Shown here one piece after another: positions 52,766-63,883 of a stretch of 64,000 nt of DNA (positions within the stretch are counted from its first letter, which is position 1; each line of letters begins with the position of its first letter). The notes beneath the pieces were generated by a model. The model searched no databases and was not told the origin of the DNA. It saw nothing but the letters and a program-made list of their open reading frames with translations. Source of the stretch: Streptomyces sp. MspMP-M5 (GTDB lineage Bacteria; Actinomycetota; Actinomycetes; Streptomycetales; Streptomycetaceae); contig NZ_KB891853.1 in the NCBI RefSeq assembly GCF_000373585.1, forward strand, positions 470,812 through 534,811, written 5' to 3'. A program made the translations under genes and the position numbers.

Positions 52766-53932
52766 TCATTCCCACGCACCCCCCGGCTCCGTCTCCGCTC
52801 CATGCACCGCACCCGCCGCACCGGCCCCTCCGGCACCCCGGACCCGCTCCCAGAACCCGGCGCAGAACCGCGCCAGCGGCCCCCGCTCCCGCGTGCCGGG
52901 CGCCCGCCCTCGCGCCAGGTCCTCCGACAGCCCCGCCTCCCAGGGCAGTTCACCCGCCAACGGCAGCCCCACCAGGCGCGCGACCTCCTCGGCCGTCGGC
53001 CCGCCGCCCGACCCCGGCCCGGGGTGCCCGCAGGTCACCACCCGGACGTCGCCGAGCACCGCCCGCACCCCGTCGGCCACCCGGCGCGCCGCCGCCACCG
53101 CGCGCAGCTCCGCGGGGACGAGCAGCAGCCCGATGTCCACCTGTGCCAGCGTCTCGGCCGCCGTCCCGTCCACCCGGCGCGGCAGGTCGACGACCACCAC
53201 ACCGCCGCGCCGCCTGGCCGCCGCCAGGACCGCCCGCACAGCCGGCGGCGGAATGGCCACCTCCGCGCCCCGGTCCCAGCTCAGGACCCGTAAGGAGTGC
53301 AGCCGGGGCAGCGACTCGGCGAGCGCGCCGCCCGCCACCCGGCCGCGCGACTCGGCGAAGGCAGGCCACCGCAGCCCCTTCTCCTGCTCGCCGCCCAGCA
53401 GGACGTCGAGCCCACCGCCCAACGGGTCGCCGTCCACGAGCAGGGTCCGCTCACCCGCGCGGGCGGCGGTGAGCGCCAGCGCCGCCGCGAGGGTGCTCGC
53501 CCCGGCGCCGCCGCGGCCGCCGACGACCCCGACCGTCAGGGCCGGCGGCCCGGCCCCCTCGACGGCGTCGGCGATCCGGTCCACCAGCCACCGCTCGCCG
53601 TCGGGGAGGGCCAGCACCCGCTCCGCCCCCACCTCCACCGCCTGCCGCAGCACGGCGACGTCGTCCGCGTCCCGGCCCGCGATGATCACGCCCGCGCGGC
53701 GGCCCACGACGGACAACCGGCCGGCCGCGTCCGCGCCGACGACCACCAGCGGCGCCGCTTCCCACTCCTCTTTCCCGAGCGGAGGGCGGTGCGCCACTTC
53801 GGGCAGCGCGCCGGCCGCCGCACACAGCCGCAGAAGGTCGTCGAGGAGCTCCTCGTCCTCGGTGATCAACAGCGGCCCGTCCCGCTCTTCACCGCTTCGC
53901 ACCAGCTGGTCGGAACTAGATGATCCGGACAC
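52766..53932 (-). CDS. CpaE/SsdA-like ParA-family ATPase
   Basis: 388 residues. The N-terminal half is a pseudo-receiver domain (LLITEDEELLDDLLRLCAAA); the C-terminal half is a MinD/ParA ATPase with VGVVGGRGGAGASTLAAALA (deviant Walker A, GGAGAST), LVDGDPLGGGLDVLLGG and VVVDLPRRVDG. In this position it is the CpaE-like localiser of the Tad system; the Streptomyces homologue is called SsdA and affects sporulation septation. GTG 53932 follows GGGGGA at five bases; longer starts lie in sequence without ribosome sites. A 190-base gap separates it from tadA. Confidence 0.9.
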   Translation of the reverse strand: MSGSSSSDQLVRSGEERDGPLLITEDEELLDDLLRLCAAAGALPEVAHRPPLGKEEWEAAPLVVVGADAAGRLSVVGRRAGVIIAGRDADDVAVLRQAVEVGAERVLALPDGERWLVDRIADAVEGAGPPALTVGVVGGRGGAGASTLAAALALTAARAGERTLLVDGDPLGGGLDVLLGGEQEKGLRWPAFAESRGRVAGGALAESLPRLHSLRVLSWDRGAEVAIPPPAVRAVLAAARRRGGVVVVDLPRRVDGTAAETLAQVDIGLLLVPAELRAVAAARRVADGVRAVLGDVRVVTCGHPGPGSGGGPTAEEVARLVGLPLAGELPWEAGLSEDLARGRAPGTRERGPLARFCAGFWERVRGAGGAGAAGAVHGAETEPGGAWE

Positions 53933-54403
53933 GTTCTGTCCCCCTATCGCTACGCAACTCGCGCTTCCGCGAACTTCGCGGACTTTCACGGTGCAGCGAT
54001 CGGGAAATCTCTGTGGATCTTGACCCAAAACTGTGGACAACTCTGCGGTTGTGAATATCCCCGTCACCTATTCCAGCGACGCGGGGCAACTCCTGAGGCG
54101 CACGAGAAGCCTCCGCAGAGCAGTCCGACGACTACCGTGGGTGATGGCATATGCATGACAGGGACGACGCCCGTCAACGCGCGGAGAACGGCCGGATCAA
54201 GAGTTCACGACGGAAAAAGCGTCCGGACATGCGACGACCCCCGCCGGGGGGGAGAGCGGGGGTCGTCTCCACGGCCGGCTCGGGGGGGGGAGGAGCCGGA
54301 CCGGGTTAGCACGGTCGCGAACGATCCGTGACTTCCATGGTGTACCCGAGTGCCTTCTCAGGCAAACCCACGCGCCACACCTTACGCCGAATGGTGGGCG
54401 CCT
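53933..54403. other. Divergent region between the CpaE/SsdA-like gene and the HAD gene
   Basis: 471 bases with no supported gene. It holds outward promoters and a strong 12-bp hairpin at 54233-54267. An open rightward frame (54020-54331) has no ribosome site or protein-like content. Confidence 0.45.
54233..54267. terminator. Strong GC hairpin in a divergent promoter region
   Basis: GACGACCCCCGC (54233-54244) and its exact complement (54256-54267) with an 11-base loop of mostly G, followed by further G runs. A terminator here would serve neither annotated gene, so a leader RNA or small RNA is possible. Confidence 0.5.
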
Positions 54404-55324
54404 ATGCTCACCCCCGTGGAAAACCACTCCGTGCCTCACTCGACGCCCCGTACTGCCGCGTTCTTCGACTTGGACAAGACCGTCATTGCAAAGTCGAGCA
54501 CGCTGACCTTCGGCAAGTCCTTCTACCAAGGCGGCCTGATCAATCGGCGGGCCGTACTGCGCACCGCGTACGCCCAGTTCGTGTTCCTCGCGGGCGGCGC
54601 CGATCACGACCAGATGGAGCGGATGCGCGAATATCTCTCGTCGCTGTGCCGCGGCTGGGACGTGGCGCAGGTCCGGGAGATCGTCGCCGAAACGCTGCAC
54701 GATCTGATCGACCCGATCATTTACGACGAGGCCGCCTCGCTCATCGAGGAACACCACGCGGCCGGACGGGACGTCGTGATCGTCTCCACCTCCGGCGCCG
54801 AGGTGGTCGAGCCGATCGGCGAACTCCTGGGCGCGGACCGGGTGGTGGCCACCAGAATGGTGGTCGGCGACGACGGCCGCTTCACGGGAGAGGTGGAGTA
54901 CTACGCCTACGGCCCCACCAAAGCGGAAGCCGTCCGGGAGCTGGCCGCGTCCGAGGGATACGACCTCGAGCGCTGCTACGCGTACAGCGACTCGATCACC
55001 GATGTGCCGATGCTGGAAACGGTCGGCAACCCCTGCGCCGTCAATCCGGACCGGGCGCTGCGCCGTGAGGCGAACGCCCGCGGCTGGCCGGTGGTCACCT
55101 TCAGCCGCCCGGTCCCGCTCAAGAAGCGCCTGCCCACGCTGACGATGCCCTCCCGCCCGGTGATCACCGCCGTCGCCGCGATCGGCGCGGCCGCCGCCAC
55201 CGCGACCCTGGTCTGGTACGCCAGCCGCCGCAATACGGGAAAGAAACGCCTCGCCGTATTGCCCGCATTTGCGGGCGATCGTAAAGATCTGCGAGCTGGG
55301 GTTCCGCTTGTCCCCCATGAGTAG
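54404..55324 (+). CDS. HAD-IB family phosphatase with C-terminal membrane segment
   Basis: 306 residues. HAD motif I is RTAAFFDLDKTVIAKSS (nucleophile Asp), motif II is VVIVSTSGAEVVEP, the Lys of motif III is in YGPTKAEAVRELAA, and motif IV is CYAYSDSITDVPMLE. It resembles SerB-like phosphatases and the inhibition-of-morphological-differentiation family of Streptomyces. A hydrophobic segment (VITAVAAIGAAAATATLVWY) near residue 260 suggests membrane attachment. ATG 54404 follows GGTGGG; a longer in-frame start at 54350 is possible. Confidence 0.88.
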   Translation: MLTPVENHSVPHSTPRTAAFFDLDKTVIAKSSTLTFGKSFYQGGLINRRAVLRTAYAQFVFLAGGADHDQMERMREYLSSLCRGWDVAQVREIVAETLHDLIDPIIYDEAASLIEEHHAAGRDVVIVSTSGAEVVEPIGELLGADRVVATRMVVGDDGRFTGEVEYYAYGPTKAEAVRELAASEGYDLERCYAYSDSITDVPMLETVGNPCAVNPDRALRREANARGWPVVTFSRPVPLKKRLPTLTMPSRPVITAVAAIGAAAATATLVWYASRRNTGKKRLAVLPAFAGDRKDLRAGVPLVPHE

Positions 55325-55531
55325 TACAAAGGACTTGACGGCCCGCGAGACCAAGGACATCCGAGAGGAACGCCTTTAACGCATCAAGGCCCACGGACCG
55401 ACGCATGAATGCCGAGCACCCACGCGACGCCGACCCGTCGATTACGGGCCAGCCGCACCAGGTAAGCGGACAACGAATCCGACCTGATGGGCAAAAATTC
55501 GAGCACGCATGGTAACTCGGCGGACGTGCCA

Positions 55532-55561
55532 GCGGCGGTACCGAAGGGTTGGTACCGCCGC
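55532..55561. terminator. Bidirectional terminator
   Basis: A perfect 11-bp inverted repeat (GCGGCGGTACC at 55532-55542, complement at 55551-55561) with an 8-base loop, between the convergent HAD and Fic-like genes. Confidence 0.65.
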
Positions 55562-55621
55562 AACCCGTGTGCGGCCCCGTACGGGCCGCGTGGCCCGCGT
55601 CAGAGCCAAGGCACCACGCCG

Positions 55622-56479
55622 TTACGCCGCGCCGCGCTGGAGCGCCTCGCAGACCGCCGTGCTCTCCCGTGCACCCAGCTCGATCGCCCGCCCGCAGTGG
55701 GCGATCCACTGCGCCATGCCTTCCGCGGTGCCCGAGGCATAGCCCTGGAGGGCCGCCGTGTAGTCCTCGCGTCCCTGTTCCGCGTGCCCGACCTCGGCCG
55801 GGCAGATCGCCTTCGGGTCCAGTCCGCTGCCCACCAGCACGATCCGCTCGGCCGCCCGCGCGACCAGCCCGTTGTGCGAGCCGAAGGGCCGCAGCGCCAG
55901 GAGTTCGCCGTGCACCACCGCGGCCGTCACCAGGGCCGGCGCCGTGGAACCCGCCAGCAGTACCCGCGACAGCCCGTCCAGCCGGCCGGCGACCTCCTCG
56001 GCATCCGGGAGCGGCAGCTCGATCAGCGGCTCGTCCACCGGTTCGCCGCCCTGCCGGGGCCGGCCCACGGTGTCGTCGGCCGCGCCGCCGCCGGCCGCGA
56101 CCAGGTGCAGCCGGGCCAGCACACGCAGCGGCGACTGCCGCCAGACGCTGAGGAGTTGGCCCGCCTCGGCGGTCAGCCGCAGCGCCGCGCCGACCGTGCG
56201 CGGCTCGCCGCCCTCGCTGAAGTCGGTGCGCCGCCGGATCTCTTCGAGCGCCCAGTCGGCCCCGGAGAGCGCCGCGGAGCCACGGGACCCGCGCAGCGCC
56301 GCCTCGGCGGTGATCTCGGTGCTGCGGCGCCGCATGATGCGGTGCCCGTAGACCCGGTCGACGGACTTGCGGACGGCGTCCACCGCGTCCGCGACCCCCG
56401 GGAGCGACGCCAGGGGCGCGAGCGGGTCGTTGCCCCTCCGGGGAGGTTCGGGGGACGTCCCCCGGGAGATTCCAGCCAT
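55622..56479 (-). CDS. Degenerate Fic/DOC-fold protein
   Basis: 285 residues. The C-terminal half resembles a Fic fold: VVHGELLALRPFGSHNGLVA matches the position of the HPFxxGNGR active loop, but the histidine is Arg and GNGR is replaced, so AMP transfer is unlikely. The N-terminal half (residues 1-130) is helical, with ITAEAALRGSRGSAALSGAD like a substrate-side domain in Fic-containing actinobacterial proteins, often annotated oxidoreductase. ATG 56479 follows AGGG at eight bases. It is divergent from the CooC-like gene. Confidence 0.65.
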   Translation of the reverse strand: MAGISRGTSPEPPRRGNDPLAPLASLPGVADAVDAVRKSVDRVYGHRIMRRRSTEITAEAALRGSRGSAALSGADWALEEIRRRTDFSEGGEPRTVGAALRLTAEAGQLLSVWRQSPLRVLARLHLVAAGGGAADDTVGRPRQGGEPVDEPLIELPLPDAEEVAGRLDGLSRVLLAGSTAPALVTAAVVHGELLALRPFGSHNGLVARAAERIVLVGSGLDPKAICPAEVGHAEQGREDYTAALQGYASGTAEGMAQWIAHCGRAIELGARESTAVCEALQRGAA

Positions 56480-56579
56480 GAGGACGACCCTACGCACCAC
56501 CAGGCCGGACCCCTCGAAGGAGTGGTCTTCTTCACGTAAACCACCCGCCGAGAGGTTGGCCACACCTAGCCTGCCGAAC

Positions 56580-57566
56580 ATGAAGATCGCTTTCGTAGGC
56601 AAGGGCGGCAGCGGCAAGACCACGCTGTCCTCGCTGTTCATCCGGCATCTCGCCGCGTCCCGGATCCCCGTCGTCGCGGTGGACGCCGATATCAACCAGC
56701 ATCTGGGCGTCGCGCTCGGCATGGACGAGGCGGAGGCCGCCGCGCTGCCCGCGATGGGCGCTCATCTCCCGTTGATCAAGGACTACTTGCGCGGCGGCAA
56801 CCCCCGTATCCCGTCCGCGGACACGATGATCAAAACGACCCCGCCCGGCGAGGGATCGCGGCTGCTGCGGCTCTGCGAGGACAACCCGGTCTACGAGACC
56901 TGCGCGCGGGCCGTGGGCCTGGACGACGGGGCGGTGCGGCTGATGGCCACCGGCCCGTTCACCGAGGCCGACCTGGGCGTGGCCTGCTACCACTCCAAGG
57001 TGGGTGCGGTCGAGCTGTGCCTGAACCACCTCGTCGACGGCCGCGGGGAGTACGTCGTCGTCGACATGACCGCCGGATCGGACTCCTTCGCGTCCGGGAT
57101 GTTCACCCGCTTCGACATGACCTTCCTGGTCGCCGAGCCGACCCGTAAGGGCGTCGCGGTCTACCGCCAGTACAAGGAGTACGCACAGGACTTCGGCGTC
57201 CCGTTGAAGGTCGTCGGCAACAAGGTCCAGGGGCCTGACGACCTGGCGTTCCTGCGCGCCGAGGTGGGCGAGGACCTGCTGGTGTGCGTCGGCCACTCCG
57301 ACTGGGTGCGGGCCATGGAGAAGGGCCGCCCGGCCCCCTTCGCCTTCCTGGAGGAGGCCAACCGCCGCGCCCTGGAGACCCTGTACGACACCGCCGACGC
57401 CTCCTATGAGCGCCGCGACTGGGAGCGCTACACACGCCAGATGGTGCACTTCCACCTGAAGAACGCGGAGAGCTGGGGCAACGCCAAGACGGGAGCCGAC
57501 CTGGCCGCGCAGGTCGACCCCGCCTTCGTGCTCTTCGAGGGGGCCGCTACTCCGCAACCGGCGTGA
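56580..57566 (+). CDS. CooC/MinD-like P-loop ATPase
   Basis: 328 residues. The deviant Walker A is MKIAFVGKGGSGKTTLSSLF (residues 7-15), with VVAVDADINQHLG and EYVVVDMTAGSDSFASGM. The fold is the SIMIBI class, most like CooC nickel-insertion ATPases, but the metal-binding Cys pair was not found. No CO dehydrogenase is near. There is no ribosome site before ATG 56580, and TAGCCT lies ten bases upstream, so a leaderless transcript is likely. The 3' end overlaps the convergent lipoprotein gene by 20 bases. Confidence 0.85.
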   Translation: MKIAFVGKGGSGKTTLSSLFIRHLAASRIPVVAVDADINQHLGVALGMDEAEAAALPAMGAHLPLIKDYLRGGNPRIPSADTMIKTTPPGEGSRLLRLCEDNPVYETCARAVGLDDGAVRLMATGPFTEADLGVACYHSKVGAVELCLNHLVDGRGEYVVVDMTAGSDSFASGMFTRFDMTFLVAEPTRKGVAVYRQYKEYAQDFGVPLKVVGNKVQGPDDLAFLRAEVGEDLLVCVGHSDWVRAMEKGRPAPFAFLEEANRRALETLYDTADASYERRDWERYTRQMVHFHLKNAESWGNAKTGADLAAQVDPAFVLFEGAATPQPA

Positions 57567-58818
57567 TCCGGGCGGCCGGCGCCGGGCCGGACGCCCCCGG
57601 TTTCCCGGAGAGGTACGCCGCCCAGCCGTCCTCCGGCGCCCGGCCCACCGGCAGATCCTGGAGCCTGGCCAGCACCTCGGGGTCCTGCGCGTCCAGCCAG
57701 TCGCTCAACTGCTTGAAGCTGACACAGCGCACGCCCGCACGGGGGCAGATCTCCTTGATCGCCTCCTCGACGGCCTTCATGTACGTGCCGCCGTTCCAGG
57801 ACTCGAAGTGGTCGCCGACGAAGAGCGGGGCGCGGTTGCCCTCGTAGGTGCGCTCGAAGGCGTCCAGGATGCCGTCGCGCATCTGCCGGCCCCAGGTGTC
57901 GTACATCGCGCGGTTGCCACGGGTGCCGCCGGACTGGTTGGCCAGGAAGTTGTAGTCCATCGAGAGGGCCTCGAAGCCGCGGCCGGGGAACGGTATCTCC
58001 TGGAGCGGGAAGTTCCAGATGCCGTCGATCTTGTGCGGCCAGACCTGGAGCCCGCCCGCCGAACTGGCGTCGTAGCGGAAGCCCATCTCCTTGGCCGCGG
58101 GTATCAGGTTGTGCTGCCCCTCCAGACAGGGGGCGCGGCCGCCGACCAGTTCCTTGGCGTAGTCGAAGGGGAGCGGCGGCTCGTTCTTGAGGCCCGAGTT
58201 GGTCTTCCAGTTCCGGACGAACCACACGGCCTGCCGTATCTCGCTGCGCCAGTCCTCCGGAGTCCATCTGCCGACCCCGTTGCGGCCGCAGAAGTGGCCG
58301 TTGAAGTGGGTGCCTATCTCGTTGCCGTCCTCCCAGGCGCCGCGCATCTGGGCCACGGTGGCCTTGATCCCCCGGATGTCGTTGAAGCCTATGGCCGAGG
58401 AGCCGACCGGGTGGCGGGGCGGTGCGTAGAGCCCGGCCTTCTCGCTGGGGAGCAGGTAGATGCCGCTGAGGAAGTACGTCATCGTCGCGCCGTACTTCTT
58501 GCCGACGGCACGGAAGTGGGAGAAGAGTTTCTGGCCGTCCTCGCCGGCGCCGTCCCAGGAGAAGACCACGAACTGCGGTGGCCGGCCGCCCGCCTTGAGC
58601 CGCGCGGGCCGCGGCTGGTGGGGCTGCGCCCCGGTGTAGGCGGTGGAGCCGTCGCCTATCAGGCGGAGCGGGCGGGCCGCGGGGACTTCTGCGGGCTCCG
58701 CGCGTCCCTTGGCCGTGCTCTGCCGCGGCCCGCCCTGGGCCGCCGCGGAGCAGCCGGCTATCGCCGCCAGTGCCACCGCCGCCGCGATGCGGACCGTCGT
58801 CTTCGATATGACGGTCAT
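57547..58818 (-). CDS. Lipoprotein with polysaccharide-deacetylase-like domain
   Basis: 423 residues. The N-terminus MTVISKTTVRIAAAVALAAI ends in the lipobox AIAGCSA. The body (QFVVFSWDGAGEDGQKLFSH, MTYFLSGIYLLPSEKAGLY, IGTHFNGHFCGRNGVGRWT, LFVGDHFESWNGGTYMKAVE) follows a NodB-type barrel: the Asp of the SWDG box, the HxxxH-like THFNGH, and the late GDHFESW. It should act on surface glycan; substrate is unknown. ATG 58818 follows GAGGTGG. Confidence 0.83.
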   Translation of the reverse strand: MTVISKTTVRIAAAVALAAIAGCSAAAQGGPRQSTAKGRAEPAEVPAARPLRLIGDGSTAYTGAQPHQPRPARLKAGGRPPQFVVFSWDGAGEDGQKLFSHFRAVGKKYGATMTYFLSGIYLLPSEKAGLYAPPRHPVGSSAIGFNDIRGIKATVAQMRGAWEDGNEIGTHFNGHFCGRNGVGRWTPEDWRSEIRQAVWFVRNWKTNSGLKNEPPLPFDYAKELVGGRAPCLEGQHNLIPAAKEMGFRYDASSAGGLQVWPHKIDGIWNFPLQEIPFPGRGFEALSMDYNFLANQSGGTRGNRAMYDTWGRQMRDGILDAFERTYEGNRAPLFVGDHFESWNGGTYMKAVEEAIKEICPRAGVRCVSFKQLSDWLDAQDPEVLARLQDLPVGRAPEDGWAAYLSGKPGASGPAPAARITPVAE

Positions 58819-59138
58819 CAGCCACCTCATTCCTGGTGCGCAGTGCACCATGTGGGTTATCAGGACGAACCTGAGGAATCGCCTATATCCATTGACGGGT
58901 GGCCAAAAGAGCACGACGAAAGTCGTTTTATTCACTCGATAGGTGGAATGGCTGCGCCATACACCCCAAAAGCCTTCTCACAGCCTTTACGCGTCATTAC
59001 GATTCATTTACCGATGCTTGAGAGTCACCGGACCGTCACCCACCGCGACGCCCGCCGGCCGGCTCGCTCCCGCCGCAGTACACCGCCGCCCCGCGGTCGC
59101 TTTCCGACGCCGACCGCGCCGCCCCGGAGGAGACGGGA
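58819..59138. other. Divergent promoter gap
   Basis: 320 bases between the lipoprotein and SulP genes with no gene supported. AT-richer patches at 58900-59030 suit outward promoters. Confidence 0.4.
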
Positions 59139-61454
59139 ATGTCGCAGATCCAGAAGTCGCCGCAGCCGCCGACCGGGCTGCCGCCCGAGCCCGCGCCGCC
59201 CCCCGCGGCCGCACCGCTTGAGGCAGCCGGCGCGGCCTGGCGGGGGGACCTCGCCGCCTCGGCCGTGCTCTTCCTGCTGGCCGTGCCGCTGTCCCTGGGC
59301 ATCGCCCTGGCCACCGGCGCCCCGCTCCAGTCCGGGCTGGTCGCCTCGGCCGTCGGCGGGATCGTCGCCGGGCTGCTGGGCGGCGCGCCGCTCCAGGTGA
59401 CCGGCGCCGCCACCGGCCTCCTGGTGGTCACCGCCGACCTCGTCCAGCGCTACGGCTGGCGCGCCACCTGCCTGATCACGGTCCTGGCCGGACTCGCCCA
59501 ACTCGCCCTCGGGGCGCTGCGGGTGGCGCGCGCGGCGCTCGCCGTCAGCCCCGCGATCGTGCACGGCATGCTCGCCGGCATCGGCGTCACCATCGCCATC
59601 GGGCAGCTCCATGTGGTGCTCGGCGGCCGTCCCGACAGCTCGGCCGTCGAAAACGCCGCCGCGCTGCCCGGCCAGCTGGCGCACCCGCACACCACCGCGC
59701 TGCTGATCGGGGCCGTCACGGTCGCCGTCCTGGTCGGCTGGCCGCGGCTGCCGGGGCGCGCCGGGCGCCTGGCGCGGCTGCTGCCGGCCCCGCTGGCCGC
59801 GGTGCTGGCGGCGACGGCGGTCAGTGCGGGGACGGCGGTGCCGCGCGTCGAGCTGCCCTCCTGGCGCCTGCCGGAGCCGCCCGTGCTGCCCGACGCCTCG
59901 CTGGCGGCCCTCGCCACGGCGGTGCTGACGGTCACCCTCGTCGCCAGTATGGAGTCGCTGCTGTCCGCGGTGGCCGTGGACCGGCTGGCCGCCGAGCGCC
60001 CCGGCACTCCCCCGGGGCGGCCGCAGCTCAACCGCGAACTGGCCGGTCAGGGCCTGGCCAACGTCGTCTCCGGCCTTCTGGGCGGCCTGCCGGTCTCCGG
60101 CGGGGCGATCCGCGGTTCGGCCAATGTGCGGGCCGGTGCGGTCACCCGCCGGGCGACCGTGCTGCACGGCGTCTGGGTGCTGCTCTGCGCGGGTCTGCTG
60201 GCCGGGGTGCTGGAGCTGATCCCGCTGGCCGCGCTGGCCGCCCTGGTGATGGTCGTCGGCGTCCGGATGGTCAGCTTCGCGCACCTGCGGCATGTGCAGC
60301 GGCACCGCGAGTTCCCGGTGTACGCGGCCACGTCGGGCGCCGTGGTGCTCTTCGGGGTGCTGCCGGGCGTCCTGACGGGCATCGCGGTCGGGATCTTCCT
60401 GGCGTTGCGGCGGCTGACCCACACCCGTATCCAGGTGACGGAGGAGTCCGGCCGCCATCGAGTGTGCGTCAGCGGGCAGTTGACCTTCCTGGCGGTGCCG
60501 CGGCTGACCCGGCACCTGGCGCAGGTCCCGCCGGCCACCGACGCCGTCGTGGAGCTGTGCGGGTCGTTCATGGACCACGCCGCCTACGAGGCGCTGCAGT
60601 CCTGGGCGGCCACCCATCGGGCGGCCGGAGGATCGGTGGCCCTCGGGGGCCGCTCGGGCCGGCCGCTCGCCGAGCCGGTCAGTGCGCACTCCTGCCGGCC
60701 GTGGACGCCGTGGCGCAACCACCACTGCACCCGTCCTGCCGCGGACCGCACGGCCGGCCACCGGAGCGGCGGCCAACTCCTGGGCGGCGTCAGCGCGTTC
60801 CAGCGGTACACCGCCCCGTTGGTGCGCGAGGAGCTGGCCCGGCTGGCACGGGAGGGCCAGCGTCCCACCCAGCTCTTCCTGACCTGCGCCGACTCCCGGC
60901 TGGTGACGAGCATGATCACGTCGAGTGGGCCGGGCGACCTGTTCACCGTGCGCAACGTCGGCAATCTGATGCCGCCGCCCGGCTCGGACGCCTCCTGCGA
61001 CTCCGTGGCCGCCGCGGTCGAGTACGCGGTGGAGGTGCTGCGGGTGGAGTCCATCACCGTCTGCGGGCACTCGGGCTGCGGCGCCATGGCGGCACTGCTC
61101 GACGCGGCCGGCTCCCCGCCGCCGTCCGACGAGGCCACCCCGCTCGCCCGCTGGCTGCGGCACGGCCGCCCGAGCCTGGCCCGGATGGCCCGGATCGGGC
61201 GGCTGGGCAGGGGCGAAGTCGCCTTCGCCGAGCGGCCGGTGGCCGACGACCAGGAGCGGCTGGCGCTCGTCAACGTCCGGCAGCAGCTCGACCACCTGCG
61301 GGCACACCCGTGCGTCGCCCGCCGCACGGCCGAGGGCACGCTCACCCTGCACGGCATGTACTTCCACGTGGCCGAGGCACAGGCGTACCTGCTGGACGAG
61401 CGCAGCGGACGGTTCCGCGCGGTGCGCGCCGACGTCCCGGCAGTCGGCGTCTGA
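59139..61454 (+). CDS. SulP-family transporter fused to beta-carbonic anhydrase
   Basis: 771 residues. Residues 35-430 form the SulP membrane domain ([60 protein letters not shown]). Residues 430-510 are a reduced STAS domain. Residues 545-750 are a beta-carbonic anhydrase with zinc ligands in LTCADSR (Cys583, Asp585) and CGHSGCGAM (His644, Cys647). The protein would import bicarbonate and interconvert it with CO2 at the membrane. The linker between STAS and anhydrase is Cys/His/Trp-rich ([14 protein letters not shown]). ATG 59139 follows GGAGGAG-like purines. Confidence 0.9.
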   Translation: MSQIQKSPQPPTGLPPEPAPPPAAAPLEAAGAAWRGDLAASAVLFLLAVPLSLGIALATGAPLQSGLVASAVGGIVAGLLGGAPLQVTGAATGLLVVTADLVQRYGWRATCLITVLAGLAQLALGALRVARAALAVSPAIVHGMLAGIGVTIAIGQLHVVLGGRPDSSAVENAAALPGQLAHPHTTALLIGAVTVAVLVGWPRLPGRAGRLARLLPAPLAAVLAATAVSAGTAVPRVELPSWRLPEPPVLPDASLAALATAVLTVTLVASMESLLSAVAVDRLAAERPGTPPGRPQLNRELAGQGLANVVSGLLGGLPVSGGAIRGSANVRAGAVTRRATVLHGVWVLLCAGLLAGVLELIPLAALAALVMVVGVRMVSFAHLRHVQRHREFPVYAATSGAVVLFGVLPGVLTGIAVGIFLALRRLTHTRIQVTEESGRHRVCVSGQLTFLAVPRLTRHLAQVPPATDAVVELCGSFMDHAAYEALQSWAATHRAAGGSVALGGRSGRPLAEPVSAHSCRPWTPWRNHHCTRPAADRTAGHRSGGQLLGGVSAFQRYTAPLVREELARLAREGQRPTQLFLTCADSRLVTSMITSSGPGDLFTVRNVGNLMPPPGSDASCDSVAAAVEYAVEVLRVESITVCGHSGCGAMAALLDAAGSPPPSDEATPLARWLRHGRPSLARMARIGRLGRGEVAFAERPVADDQERLALVNVRQQLDHLRAHPCVARRTAEGTLTLHGMYFHVAEAQAYLLDERSGRFRAVRADVPAVGV

Positions 61455-61603
61455 CCTGCGCGGCAGCACCCGAACAGCGGTACCGGCGACGGGATTCGGA
61501 CAGGTCTACACCAATAGTTGTCCACAGCCCTTGTCAGGGTCGGCCGCGGGCTGATGAGCTATGGCCCGGGGACACATCGCACGCCCTGGGAATGGGAGAT
61601 GTC

Positions 61604-63589
<1,986 letters not shown>

Positions 63590-63643
63590 GGCACCGGGTG
63601 GGGCCTGCCGCGACGGCGGCGGGCCCCGCCCCGCGCACGGAAC

Positions 63644-63682
63644 GGAGGGGGCACCGGGCCATCGCGGCCGGGTGCCCCCTCC
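63644..63682 (+). terminator. acsA terminator
   Basis: A 17-bp stem (63644-63660 with 63666-63682, one mismatch) and a 5-base loop, 55 bases beyond the acsA stop. Confidence 0.75.
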
Positions 63683-63883
63683 GGCATGCCCGGGCACCTG
63701 CGCCGGCGCCTCCTCCGGCGGCCCGCCGCCCGAAATGCCCGTAAAGTAATGCCCACGCATCAACCGCTTGCACCCACCCGTTAGGGTTAAGGGGACGTCA
63801 ACAAGACGCCAAGAAACTCTGGGTGCGCCGGGAAGTCTGGTCGGCAACTGCTAAAGCCGTTCTCAGCTGCCGGAGGTCATCGC

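Noticed and set aside
54020..54331. Possible 103-codon gene upstream of the HAD gene
   Set aside because: It runs through the strong hairpin at 54233-54267, lacks a ribosome site and has no protein-like composition.
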